The translations under genes and the position numbers were made by a program. The notes under the pieces are model-generated. The model did no database searches, was not told where the DNA came from, and was given only the letters and a program-made list of their open reading frames with translations. 64,000 nt of DNA, taken from positions 1,178,001 to 1,242,000 of the forward strand of contig NZ_JABMCZ010000002.1 of NCBI RefSeq assembly GCF_013186535.1, read 5' to 3'. How positions within the stretch are numbered: position 1 is the first letter of the stretch; each line of letters begins with the position of its first letter. This stretch comes from Nocardia terpenica. GTDB lineage: Bacteria > Actinomycetota > Actinomycetes > Mycobacteriales > Mycobacteriaceae. Shown piece by piece: positions 1 to 8,404 of the stretch.

Positions 1-598
1 CGGGGATGTGCGTGCGGGCGATCTCGGCGAGGGCGGTGAGATGCGTGTGGGCGAGGAGCAGGGGTCGGGGGGACTCGGTGAGGGCGGCGAGTTGGTCGAG
101 GGGAATCCAGTGGCCGTGCTCGACAACGCTCTGGGTGGTGTGGGGGTCGCCGTACTGGTAGGCGGTGTCGAGGACGGCGCGGACCGCGCCCTGGATGCGG
201 GTTTCGAGATCGCGGCGGGTTCGGTCGGGGGCATCGGGGGCATCGAGATGGGTGAGGGCGTGGCCGAGGTCGCGGCCGGCCTGCTCGTAGTGCATGGCCC
301 TGACGAGCAGGTGGATGGTGAGGGCGGCGAAGGTTTGATCGACAGTGGTAGGGGCACCGGGGAAATCGGGGACGCGGGTTTCGTACCAGGCGGCGGGGTC
401 GGGGACCGGGAGGTCGGGGGTGGGCACGGTCTTCTGCAGGGTGGACAGTTGATCGGCAATCGAGCGCAGGGTGGCCGCTGCCGCGTCGGCGGTGGTGCGG
501 CCGTCTTGCCAGACGCGCCTGATGGCGACGGTTTCGTCCGGGTGGTCGTCGAGTAGTGGGGTGTCGTCGACTGGCTGGTGGGCGGGATCGTTGGTCAT
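1..598 (-). CDS. Hypothetical protein, 3' end outside window
   Basis: The frame is open from an ATG at 598 to the left edge, giving at least 199 residues. An AGGAG sits 9 bases upstream of the ATG. The start reads MTNDPAHQPVDDTPLLDD and is followed by an acidic, Ala-rich, mostly helical protein without recognisable motifs, membrane segment or signal peptide. The opposite strand has an equally long open frame, but it is a Gly/Val/Glu-rich mirror translation and has no ribosome site. I do not recognise the family and the C terminus is missing, so no function is proposed. Confidence 0.6.
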   Translation of the reverse strand, partial: MTNDPAHQPVDDTPLLDDHPDETVAIRRVWQDGRTTADAAAATLRSIADQLSTLQKTVPTPDLPVPDPAAWYETRVPDFPGAPTTVDQTFAALTIHLLVRAMHYEQAGRDLGHALTHLDAPDAPDRTRRDLETRIQGAVRAVLDTAYQYGDPHTTQSVVEHGHWIPLDQLAALTESPRPLLLAHTHLTALAEIARTHIP

Positions 599-796
599 GA
601 GGGCGTTCTCCTGTCGGGTTGGGTGATTATCGGGCGCGGTGGGTGAGGCCGAGGGTGTCGAGATCCTGCTGGTCAGACCCGGATCGGCAGCGAGCCGGGC
701 TAGGTGTCTGGTCGGATTCGCCGCCCGTCCGGTCATCGGGGAGCTGCCCGCACTGCGTCTGTGGGCGTGAAGCTTGTTGCTTCGGCACATCAGCCG

Positions 797-1966
797 CTAG
801 CTCCGGATCCGGACCGGAAGTGTCGCTGGGCCACGCAGCACATTGTTGTCCGAATAGGTGGGGCTGCCCATCGCCTCCACACAGCCGCGGGCCAGCAGTA
901 TGGTCAATGCGATGGTGGTCTGAAGCCGCGCCAGCGGGGCCCCGAGGCAGTAGTGCGGTCCCGCACCGAAAGACAGGTGATGCGCGGCGGGTCGCTGGAG
1001 ATCGAAGGTGTCGGGATCGGGAAAGACCTCCGGGTCGCGATTGGCCGCCGCTACCAGGGCGATGACCAGATCACCCTCAGCGATCGGATGCCCGGCGAAC
1101 GTGGTGGACGTCAGTGCGAGGCGGGGCACAAACTGGACCGAGGGATGCATTCGGAGGGTCTCTTCCACCACGGCGTCGACCAGGCTCGGTCGATCCCGCA
1201 GTGCCGCATACAGATTCGGCCGTCGGATCAGTTCCACGATCGCATTGCCGATCAGATTGACAGTGGTCTCGTGTCCGGCGAGGAGCAACAGTTCACATGT
1301 GGCGACGAACTCGTCCGGGCGGAGAGTATCACCGGACATGCCTCCGTCCGCGGCGACGAGGCGACTGATGAGATCCGGGCCGGGGCGGCGGGATCGCTGC
1401 TCGCGCAACGCCAGAAAGTACTCGGTGAACGAGCGATGTGCCCTGTCCCGCCGGTCTAGGACCCCCGGCGGAAGGTGAATGTCGAGGTCAGGGTCGAATG
1501 CCTGGGCCAGGTCGTGGGACCAGCCCGGAAACTTGGAACGGTCCTCGTCGGGTATCCCGAGCAGCTCGCAGATGACGGTCACCGGAAGCGGGCGGGCGAA
1601 TCCGCTGACCAGATCCACTTCTTCCGCGGTGACGGCGGCGTCGAGCAATTCTCCGACGATGTGTTCGATCCGCGGTCTGAGGCCCTCGATTGTCCGCGGC
1701 GTGAATGCGGCGGCCACCAGGCGCCGCAATCGCGTGTGTTCCGGTGGGTTCAGAAACAGGAACGATCGGGTGGGTTCGCGTTCGGAGCGGCCAGCTGGGC
1801 TATGGCCGAATGCGGAGTGACGGAGCAGCTGCGCGCAATCGGGATAGCGCAAGAATAAGTGTGCGCCCGCCTCATCGTGCAGGCTGCGTCCGCGCCTCCC
1901 CAGTTCACGATACCGACTGTAGGGATCGAGCCGGATCGCCGGATCGAACAGCCCCCACAACTTCAT
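797..1966 (-). CDS. Cytochrome P450
   Basis: Soluble bacterial class I P450 monooxygenase of 389 aa, slightly shorter than the usual 400. All diagnostic elements are present: I-helix AGHETT (residues 230-235) for oxygen activation, the K-helix ExxR (E269-R272), and the heme loop FGAGPHYCLG with the thiolate ligand C340. The protein should hydroxylate or otherwise oxidise a small hydrophobic substrate using electrons from a ferredoxin and reductase. No ferredoxin gene is adjacent, so redox partners must be encoded elsewhere. The gene is divergent from the cluster at 3.1-9.9 kb and separated from it by over 1 kb, so membership in that pathway is possible but unsupported. The subfamily resembles macrolide or terpene hydroxylases (CYP105/107 type), which is an impression only. 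Confidence 0.93.
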   Translation of the reverse strand: MKLWGLFDPAIRLDPYSRYRELGRRGRSLHDEAGAHLFLRYPDCAQLLRHSAFGHSPAGRSEREPTRSFLFLNPPEHTRLRRLVAAAFTPRTIEGLRPRIEHIVGELLDAAVTAEEVDLVSGFARPLPVTVICELLGIPDEDRSKFPGWSHDLAQAFDPDLDIHLPPGVLDRRDRAHRSFTEYFLALREQRSRRPGPDLISRLVAADGGMSGDTLRPDEFVATCELLLLAGHETTVNLIGNAIVELIRRPNLYAALRDRPSLVDAVVEETLRMHPSVQFVPRLALTSTTFAGHPIAEGDLVIALVAAANRDPEVFPDPDTFDLQRPAAHHLSFGAGPHYCLGAPLARLQTTIALTILLARGCVEAMGSPTYSDNNVLRGPATLPVRIRS

Positions 1967-2547
1967 GAAACGACCCTACCGCCGAGAGTCATCGACCGAA
2001 CCCCGATTCTTCCCGAAGCCTTCGTCTTCTCCTGTGCCACAGCGAGTGTCGATGCATGTTGGGTCGATATCGAGACCGGTTGTGGCCGTGTGGATGTCGT
2101 GGTGCGACAGCGCGCACACGGTGTCATCGCGGAAGTTCTCATCAACTACTCCTTGAGGGGGGATTGGCTGACGAATCAGTGCCTGAGCAACCTGCGCCCG
2201 AGGCCCAGACATCGGCTGAAGAACAATCGTGTCGCGGAATCTTCATGGTTACTGTCGCAGCAGATACGTCATACGTCACGGGTTTCTCGGCGACCGCCAC
2301 AGTGCCGCGATCCCGATAGCGGTTTGGGTAACGCCAGGCTGGTTCGGTTCTGCCCGGCGGCGATGAAGAAGGTTCGGATTTGTGGTCACAGACCAGCACC
2401 TTCTGATGCCGGTCCCACGCGGGGTCGGATCCTGCAGACTTCCACCCCCGATCGCCTCTACTGGACTCCGTCTGGGGTAGATAGGAATGCCCTCTGCCCG
2501 TATCGAGGTAGCAGTCTTCGCGAAATAGCCATTGCTGTCAATCGCGG

Positions 2548-2563
2548 GTGACACATCTAGTGT
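2548..2563. promoter_or_regulatory. Degenerate operator-like repeat
   Basis: GTGACACATCTAGTGT matches the first six bases of the palindromic site 210 bases downstream (GTGACACAGTCTGTGT) and has its own ACAC/GTGT dyad. It may be an auxiliary copy of the same protein-binding site. The call is weak because half of the site has diverged. Confidence 0.3.
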
Positions 2564-2719
2564 AATTCTGACCGGATTCCGGCCGACTGCGAAACAGCGG
2601 AGCCGTTACAGGCGGCCGTAGCATCGCCGCGCCCACCTCTCGGCATCGACAGGAGCGGGGCCACGGGAAGCTGACGTCAGGGGGAGACTGCCCAAAGCCC
2701 TTCATGGTTCGCGCGGTTG

Positions 2720-2774
2720 CACAGTCTGTGACATTTCGTGTCCATTTCATTGATCGGGTGACACAGTCTGTGTG
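2720..2774. promoter_or_regulatory. Twin perfect palindromes, candidate operator
   Basis: CACAGTCTGTG, a perfect 11-base dyad, occurs at 2720-2730 and again at 2762-2772. The second copy is extended to 13 bases (ACACAGTCTGTGT). The copies are 42 bases apart, four helical turns, so two dimers would bind the same face of the DNA. The position upstream of the plus-strand cluster, in a long non-coding stretch, suits a repressor or activator site. No regulator can be assigned; the HTH protein at 10233 is a candidate by proximity only. Confidence 0.45.
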
Positions 2775-3130
2775 ATTTTTCGAGGAATTGGATCGACTCG
2801 GCAGCGAAAGGGTCCACGATTGCACCGAACGATTGACAGCCTTCGCATCCATCAGGCGCTTGGGGAGGAGAGTCACTTGAACGCACGACAAGCGAGGTTC
2901 CCCGTTACGGAAAGATCCACGGGGCAGATGCAGAGCACCACTTCGGAGCGATGCACCGATCTTCGACCATGGAGTGGAGAGACCGGCGCATCGCACCGAA
3001 ATGCTGCCAACAGCACAGCGATCAAAACGCCATCACAATCAGCCGAAATAGATTCAGATACTAAATGTCACGCACCAGCTGTCATTTCCGTCGTAGGGGG
3101 AACACGACAATCGAAACATTTCCGGCAGCT

Positions 3131-3385
3131 ATGAGCAGGATGGTTTACCACCGGGTCAGCCTGCTCGACGTCGTCGCCGCTTACGGGTCAGAAGCAGTAG
3201 TTGCACGCATCGCAGCGCTCCGTGCCGGTGGGCGTCGTCACGCGGCGAAGGCTATCGAGCGAGAGCTGGATCAACTTGATCTCTTGGATTCGCGGTTCGG
3301 CCCTTACCGGACATCGGCTCCGGTTTTCGATCGCGTGGTGTCCAGGTCGAGGCGCAGTGTGCACCCGGAAGGAGGTTCTAAATGA
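3131..3385 (+). CDS. Small helical protein, coupled to next gene
   Basis: 84 aa from the ATG at 3131; an ATG at 3140 or an upstream one at 3065 is possible. The body is a predicted helix rich in Ala, Arg and Glu (SLLDVVAAYGSEAVVARIAA, then an amphipathic stretch to LDQLD). It has no signal peptide and no family I recognise. Its stop codon overlaps the start of the following gene as ATGA, with a strong GGAGG at 3371-3375 inside its own 3' end. This indicates translational coupling and argues that both genes are real. It lies at the head of the low-GC cluster, so a regulatory or accessory role is conceivable but not shown. Confidence 0.5.
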   Translation: MSRMVYHRVSLLDVVAAYGSEAVVARIAALRAGGRRHAAKAIERELDQLDLLDSRFGPYRTSAPVFDRVVSRSRRSVHPEGGSK

Positions 3386-3855
3386 TGTTGTCATCAAGCG
3401 GCCACGGTAGCCGTCCGCTGGAAGAGGGTGTTGTTGGGGAGCATCGCCCAGACCACATTGTGGCATCGTCGAGCGAATTCGATGGCAGCTTGGCGCCACG
3501 CGATGAAGGAGTAGTGCGTACTCGCCGGTTCGCAGCTTATGCAAACCGTACCCGCGAGACCTCCAGCGAACCCAGCAACAAAGCCGCATCAGCTATACCG
3601 AGAACGGAGCGAATAAAACTACTGAAGCAATTGCGGAAAGACCCATCACTTCGCTTCACCGAGGACGGTCGCAAATTACTACGCACGCTCGAGAGCGCTC
3701 TTTGCAGTAACGTTGACTGGGATGGGATCATCGCTCACGCCCCAAAGCATTGCATTCCCAATATCGCCGAGCTTGCCCGTCAATATTCACAAGACTGGAA
3801 ACGAATAGCTGACCTACTAGCTCAGCGCGCGAATGCTGAGCCTTCAGCACGATAA
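3382..3855 (+). CDS. Unknown 157-aa protein, coupled to upstream gene
   Basis: Starts at an ATG overlapping the previous stop (ATGA), 7 bases after a near-perfect AAGGAGG. The first 60 residues are polar and low in complexity. The C-terminal half is a compact predicted helical domain (ERIKLLKQLRKDPSLRFTED, then SNVDWDGIIAHAPKHCIPNI, ending QDWKRIADLLAQ). No transmembrane segment, signal or catalytic motif is visible. The codon use is noticeably more AT-rich than that of the flanking host and phage genes, like the rest of 3-8 kb. The family is not recognised. A helical regulatory or adaptor protein would fit, but this is speculation. Confidence 0.55.
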   Translation: MMLSSSGHGSRPLEEGVVGEHRPDHIVASSSEFDGSLAPRDEGVVRTRRFAAYANRTRETSSEPSNKAASAIPRTERIKLLKQLRKDPSLRFTEDGRKLLRTLESALCSNVDWDGIIAHAPKHCIPNIAELARQYSQDWKRIADLLAQRANAEPSAR

Positions 3856-4109
3856 GATTCGTTACTTATACGAATCCACGATTACCTCCGCGAGCGAGAT
3901 TTTAGGCTGTGCCGCATACTGTACTGGAGCGCCCGCGGAGCCACTGAATGCTGGCGTCCGTCAGCGATGAGCAATTCGAAATACCGAGGGGATATTTCGA
4001 GAATCTCAACCTGATGCTACGTAACTGAGTAGACCTCGCTGCCGCCCTGCTTTAAGGGCAAAGCAATAGATAGTCAAAGGAAACATCTCGGGGAGGAGTT
4101 GGTCTTCCG

Positions 4110-5333
4110 ATGGTGCACGAAATCCGAAAAACTGTCCACGATATAGAGGATGAAGAGCGGTCGCGTCCGCTTCCGCGTATTACTAACACGATGTACGAAA
4201 GGCGAAGCCTCGGCCGAGCGATAAATCTCTCCGATGCTCACTGCCGTCAACCTCTCACGGCGTCACAATTAGATATTATTGAGCGGCTACCAGAGTTCTT
4301 CGAAGATGCTCAGCGGCAATCACAGTTCGACCTCGAAGAGGTTTTCCTCAACTCCTTCTTCAGCCTTGCCGGTGAGCCGATCCTGCCGGATCCCAGCCGT
4401 TACATGATTTCTTACTCGGCCTCTTGTGCAATAACGATGGTCGCTAGTTATTGCGCGCGCACCAGTAAACGAGTTGCCCTGGTAGAGCCTGCATTCGACA
4501 ATATTCCTTCTATTCTGCGTCGGGAAAATGTCGAGCTCGTCCCGCTGCCAGAGCATGACTACGCTGCAGAGCGGCTGCCCGGGACCATAGCTCGACTGAA
4601 TCCCGCGGTGATTTGGCTCGTGTCTCCGAATAACCCTACCGGCCGCACGCTATCGGAAAGGGAATTTATATCGCTAGTACAATACTGCGTCATCAGTGGT
4701 TGCATCCTGGTCCTCGATGCGTCGTTCCGATTCTTCTCCCCAACATTGGCGAACTGGTCGCAGTACGAGATATTAGAAGACTCAAAGATCTCGTATATTG
4801 TGCTTGAGGATACAGGAAAGACTTGGTCAACCAATGAGATAAAGGTAGGGCTGACAGTGTGTAGCCCCGATTTATTCCTCGACATGTTCCGTCTACATGA
4901 TGATCTTCTACAGAGCGTCTCACCTTTTCATTTGAGAGTCTTGACAGAGTTCATTGAGGACAGTAGGACGCATGGGATACAACACACCGTTCTGCCATTT
5001 GTGCAGCAAAATCGAACTACCCTGCGATCCATCTTGGCAGGTCCCTACTTCGGGTTCGCAACCGAACCCGATGCTCCCGTATCCGTAGAGTGGTTGCATA
5101 TCCGAGGGAGATTCGACTGCGAGACCTTTGTCCAGGCAGCGATTCGCGACGGTGTGCACACCCTCCCGGGAACGAACTTCTTCTGGAACCAACCAGATAG
5201 GGGCCGCATGTTTATACGGATACCGTTGGCTCGTGACCCCGAATTGCTATTGGAAGGCGCCGCACTTTTGCGAGAGACCGCTACTCGCCTCGACTCTACT
5301 GAGGATTATGTTCATGCGGAAGAGTCTCTATAG
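4110..5333 (+). CDS. PLP-dependent aminotransferase, class I/II fold
   Basis: 407 aa, fold-type I aminotransferase. Visible landmarks are SPNNPTG (172-178, the Asn that contacts the PLP ring), VLDASFRFF with D203 (salt bridge to the pyridine nitrogen), and DTGKTW with the candidate Schiff-base lysine K237. The usual SKxxxxPGxRxG block is altered: the phosphate-contacting Arg position reads NEIKVG, with K245. The first 80 residues are an N-terminal extension. A GGGGAGGAG ribosome site precedes the ATG. It opens the presumed biosynthetic operon and would transfer an amino group between an amino acid and a keto-acid or aldehyde intermediate. The similarity level suggests a secondary-metabolism enzyme of the histidinol-phosphate/VioD-like superfamily. 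The substrate is unknown. Confidence 0.85.
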   Translation: MVHEIRKTVHDIEDEERSRPLPRITNTMYERRSLGRAINLSDAHCRQPLTASQLDIIERLPEFFEDAQRQSQFDLEEVFLNSFFSLAGEPILPDPSRYMISYSASCAITMVASYCARTSKRVALVEPAFDNIPSILRRENVELVPLPEHDYAAERLPGTIARLNPAVIWLVSPNNPTGRTLSEREFISLVQYCVISGCILVLDASFRFFSPTLANWSQYEILEDSKISYIVLEDTGKTWSTNEIKVGLTVCSPDLFLDMFRLHDDLLQSVSPFHLRVLTEFIEDSRTHGIQHTVLPFVQQNRTTLRSILAGPYFGFATEPDAPVSVEWLHIRGRFDCETFVQAAIRDGVHTLPGTNFFWNQPDRGRMFIRIPLARDPELLLEGAALLRETATRLDSTEDYVHAEESL

Positions 5334-5566
5334 CTGAATTTATACAGATCCGACAATCTCGACATGAACCATTGTCGTTACGATTGCTGACAGTTGCAAA
5401 ATGCTCCCACTTCTGCCTTCGAGAGAGCTTTGCTTGAAATTACAGAAAATGCTCGAATCAAGCGAGGCCGGCCGAACGACTGTCCCGAATACACATCGTG
5501 TCGAGAATTTCGATCCCAGCTTCGGCAACTGATTGCAGCCTTAGACGCGGATGGACGCAACCAAGA

Positions 5567-6592
5567 ATGAACAACTACGGATCATCGATAATTAGCCTGA
5601 TCGATGTAGGAAGTTATCTCCCGGAGAATGTAATCTCTGCAGAATATTTTGCACAGTATGCTAACCCTCAAGCGTTTACCTCAAATTCTTTGTTCAAGGC
5701 TCCGAGACTCCGGCACTATATCGCGGCAGATGAATCACCCGCAGACATGGCCGAGCAAGCGGTCGCCCCGATTATTGCCCGTCACGGCAGGGGGATACTA
5801 AGTGAGATCGATATTCTAATAATGCATACCGCGTTACCGGAGACTCCTTTCGTCGGGAACGGTGGTGATGTCGCTGCCCGCCTGGGTATTTCCCCAGAGT
5901 GGTTGATCGACCTACATAATGGCGGCTGCGCTGCGTTCGTGTACGCGATGAAACTGGCTGGCCAGCTGCTGGTCAGCACCGAGGCACGAACAGCGCTGAT
6001 CGTCACTGTGACGAATGTGGCCGGTCAGGTTTATGCCCAGGAGCAGGTACGTAGCAAACCGCAGGCCGTGGGCCCCGGTGACGGTGCTGGCGCCGGTCTT
6101 CTCGTGAAGTGCGCACAGTCTCCGATTCTTGGGATCGAAGCCCGTCACCGCCCTGAATTCGCCGGAGAGATGGCCGTTGTTGCCGATCCACCGCGTAAAT
6201 ATTGGGAGGCCGGTTCTGGGCAAGTGCATCTCGCCTATCCTGAATCGATGGTAGAGGAGGTGCTCGCGCGTGGTAATCGAATGTTGCCCGAAGCAGCTAA
6301 TGCTGTCTGTGATCGTATCGGGATCCCACCGCAGGAGTTAGATTTCCTAGTGACCAGCCAGCCGAACCGCCTGTATATGAAGAACTGGCGCGAAGCACTC
6401 TTGTTGCCTCCGGAGCGCCATCTGGATAGCTATGACGAATGCGGAAATCTGTTCGCGGCAAGCATTCCTGTCACCTTCGACCGTGCTGTCGCCGACGGTC
6501 GGGTCGCCGCAGGATCAATCGTCATGTTCGCCGGATTCGCCCACTACGGCGATTTGACCGCAGCCGCGGCCGTGCGCTGGGGTGGTCGCTAA
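5567..6592 (+). CDS. KAS III (FabH)-like enzyme with altered active site
   Basis: 341 aa thiolase-fold enzyme. It begins SIISLIDVGSYLPENVIS, as FabH proteins do, and has the nucleophilic cysteine in HNGGCAAF (C121) and the Asn of the GN motif (ECGNLFAAS, N294). The block that normally carries the catalytic His (PHQAN in FabH) reads TSQPN here, so His is replaced by S264. Standard decarboxylative condensation needs His and Asn. Loss of His suggests acyl transfer to an O, N or S nucleophile, hydrolysis, or a different condensation. The ATG at 5567 is preferred over an upstream start at 5498, which would add an unlikely basic leader; the ribosome site is weak. It lies between the aminotransferase and the dehydrogenase in one direction. 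Confidence 0.85.
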   Translation: MNNYGSSIISLIDVGSYLPENVISAEYFAQYANPQAFTSNSLFKAPRLRHYIAADESPADMAEQAVAPIIARHGRGILSEIDILIMHTALPETPFVGNGGDVAARLGISPEWLIDLHNGGCAAFVYAMKLAGQLLVSTEARTALIVTVTNVAGQVYAQEQVRSKPQAVGPGDGAGAGLLVKCAQSPILGIEARHRPEFAGEMAVVADPPRKYWEAGSGQVHLAYPESMVEEVLARGNRMLPEAANAVCDRIGIPPQELDFLVTSQPNRLYMKNWREALLLPPERHLDSYDECGNLFAASIPVTFDRAVADGRVAAGSIVMFAGFAHYGDLTAAAAVRWGGR

Positions 6593-6634
6593 TCTGATGA
6601 GGGGTCCGGAAGTTCATGAGCAAGGGAGTGCGTA

Positions 6635-7648
6635 ATGAGCCCGTATCGCGTCTTGTTCACCGGCGGGATGTTGACCCGTGCGGATGTTGAATGGATGCGG
6701 GAGAACAATCTCGATGTCGAGGTTTGTGGAAATAGTCTGTCCGAATCCGAGTTGATCCACGCACTGAGCGATAAGGATGCTTATATCCTCGGGGGCGTAG
6801 AGCGAGCATCAGCTTCTGCCTTGTCGGCGGCTCGCAATTTGAAAGTAGTCGCATTCCTGGGTGTCGGCTATCATGCGTTCGTCGACACTGATGCGGCGAC
6901 CAATGCCGGGATTGCGGTCACCAATGCCCCTGGCGCCAATGCGCAGGCCGTAGCGGAGTTCACCATCGCCCTCATGTTGGATGCGTGGCGCAGGGTCACG
7001 TTTCTGGTGCGCGAGACGAAGGCTGGCCGATGGCACGAAGTCAAAGGGCGCAATATAGGCGGAAAGACTCTCGGTATCGTTGGGATGGGCACTATTGGCT
7101 CCATGGTAGCTCGCATGGCAGCTAACGGTCTCGGTATGCGAGTGATCTATACGAGCCGACACGCTAAGCCTAGCCTGGAGAAAGAAATAGCTGCTCGCCG
7201 GACAACGCTATCGGAGCTGGTTGCGCAATCCGACGTCATCAGTCTTCATGCGGCCTATAGTCCGGACACAGATCGGATTCTTGGCGAAAGAGAGTTCTCC
7301 AATCTCAGACAGGGTGCGATTCTAATCAATACCTCGGAGGCGGAGTTGGTAGATGCGCATGCTCTGCGGGAAGCATTGGCCGAAGGTCGTATTGCGGCTG
7401 CCGCGATGGATGGTTACTACATTGAGCCTGCTCCCTCGAGCGAAGCTGATCCCCATCAGCTGCTTGAGCTGGATGACGACCGCCTGCTTATTACTCCGCA
7501 TACCGCGAATGCCACCGAAGAATCGCTCCGAGCAATGCTTGTTGCCAATGTCGAATCTATCAGCAATATACTCGATACGGGATACGACACTCGAATCGTA
7601 AATCCAGATTTTCGCAAGTATGCAAGCTGGCTCCCGGACGCTCGATAA
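6635..7648 (+). CDS. D-2-hydroxyacid dehydrogenase homologue lacking catalytic Arg
   Basis: 337 aa, D-isomer-specific 2-hydroxyacid dehydrogenase family (SerA/phosphoglycerate dehydrogenase relatives). The Rossmann loop GIVGMGTIG (147-155) binds NAD(H). The catalytic His (TPHTANAT, H289) and Glu (IEP, E264) are present. The block that normally reads N(T/A)xRG is NTSEAELVD (232-240), so the substrate-carboxylate Arg is replaced by E235. That is unusual and predicts a substrate without the standard 2-keto-carboxylate, or loss of activity. A GGGAG site precedes the ATG. Together with the aminotransferase it could interconvert keto, hydroxy and amino groups on a shared intermediate (inference). 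Confidence 0.88.
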   Translation: MSPYRVLFTGGMLTRADVEWMRENNLDVEVCGNSLSESELIHALSDKDAYILGGVERASASALSAARNLKVVAFLGVGYHAFVDTDAATNAGIAVTNAPGANAQAVAEFTIALMLDAWRRVTFLVRETKAGRWHEVKGRNIGGKTLGIVGMGTIGSMVARMAANGLGMRVIYTSRHAKPSLEKEIAARRTTLSELVAQSDVISLHAAYSPDTDRILGEREFSNLRQGAILINTSEAELVDAHALREALAEGRIAAAAMDGYYIEPAPSSEADPHQLLELDDDRLLITPHTANATEESLRAMLVANVESISNILDTGYDTRIVNPDFRKYASWLPDAR

Positions 7649-7715
7649 CCCGAGATGCTGGCCACGCAGAAGCGACTCTTCAATTAAGGTGGCCGACGTA
7701 CCAGAAAGGGCGATA

Positions 7716-8174
7716 ATGAAATTGGTGGATGGCTCGGTGCCGGTGTATCGATGCGCGGTTTTTGCAGACTTGATGCAGATTTCTGCCATCGAGTCCGACG
7801 CCTTCGAGGAACCATATACGTACACGATGTTGCGACAGCTTCACGACTTTCATGGAGAGGACTGGCTGGTCGCGGAGTTGAATGGCTCCATCGTTGGGTA
7901 CGTGCTTACCATCAAGGCGTCCGGTCGCGCTCTAATACTTTCCGGCGCAGTCTCCAAAGAGTTCCGAAATCGTGGATACTATAGCGAGCTGGTAAACCGC
8001 ACTCTACAGCGAAATCGAGGGCACGGTGTTCAGACGTTTGTTACTGCACGACCGGACAACATCTGGGCGGCCAACTCTTACAAGCGAGCTGGGTTCTCAT
8101 TCGTGGAACGCGACGATCGATACTTTGGCCCTGGAGAAGTCAGGGATGTATTCGAGGACCGCTCACTGATTTAA
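7716..8174 (+). CDS. GNAT-family N-acetyltransferase
   Basis: 152 aa. The acetyl-CoA-binding motif A is visible as LSGAVSKEFRNRGYYSELV (R/Q-x-x-G-x-G/A variant), followed by ARPDNIWAANSYKRAGFSFV, the typical GNAT C-terminal strand-helix-strand (residue N then the YKRAGF turn). The ATG at 7716 has AGAAAGGG upstream and gives a normal GNAT length; the longer upstream frame lacks a ribosome site. It could acetylate a biosynthetic amine or serve as a self-resistance enzyme that masks the product. It ends 230 bases before the exporter gene. Confidence 0.82.
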   Translation: MKLVDGSVPVYRCAVFADLMQISAIESDAFEEPYTYTMLRQLHDFHGEDWLVAELNGSIVGYVLTIKASGRALILSGAVSKEFRNRGYYSELVNRTLQRNRGHGVQTFVTARPDNIWAANSYKRAGFSFVERDDRYFGPGEVRDVFEDRSLI

Positions 8175-8404
8175 CCTCTGCGCTGAATATATCGGACAAG
8201 AAGAGCTACGAAGATCTCACGTTTGGCGAAGCATCGCACATTGCACGCGGGGAGTGGCGAGATTAGTGTTGCAGCCTTCTAGGCCGAATTGAGCGAGTTA
8301 GGCATCCGGACTCGGTTGAATGCTCCTCGTTTTGAGCCGAGAGCACGCCGGACCTGATTGCGGCCAGTCCATTCGGTAACTCATCAAGAGGGGGCGGGCG
8401 GAGA

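Larger units (their letters stand above)
1967..3130. other. Long intergenic region without convincing gene
   Basis: About 1.2 kb between the P450 start and the small plus-strand gene pair. Several frames are open on both strands, but none has a good ribosome site plus a plausible protein. They look like chance openings. The right half contains the repeated palindromes annotated separately. Base composition falls towards the right, entering the AT-richer block that carries the cluster. Confidence 0.5.

Noticed and set aside
8..556. 182-aa plus-strand open frame rich in Gly, Val and Glu
   Set aside because: Mirror of the minus-strand gene with good start context; low-complexity composition, no ribosome site.
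1859..2551. 230-aa plus-strand frame between P450 and the small gene pair
   Set aside because: Overlaps the P450 start, no ribosome site, no coherent protein pattern; likely chance in a non-coding stretch.
2538..2996. 152-aa minus-strand frame over the palindromes
   Set aside because: Repeats of SHRLCHP-like residues only reflect the DNA palindromes; no start context.
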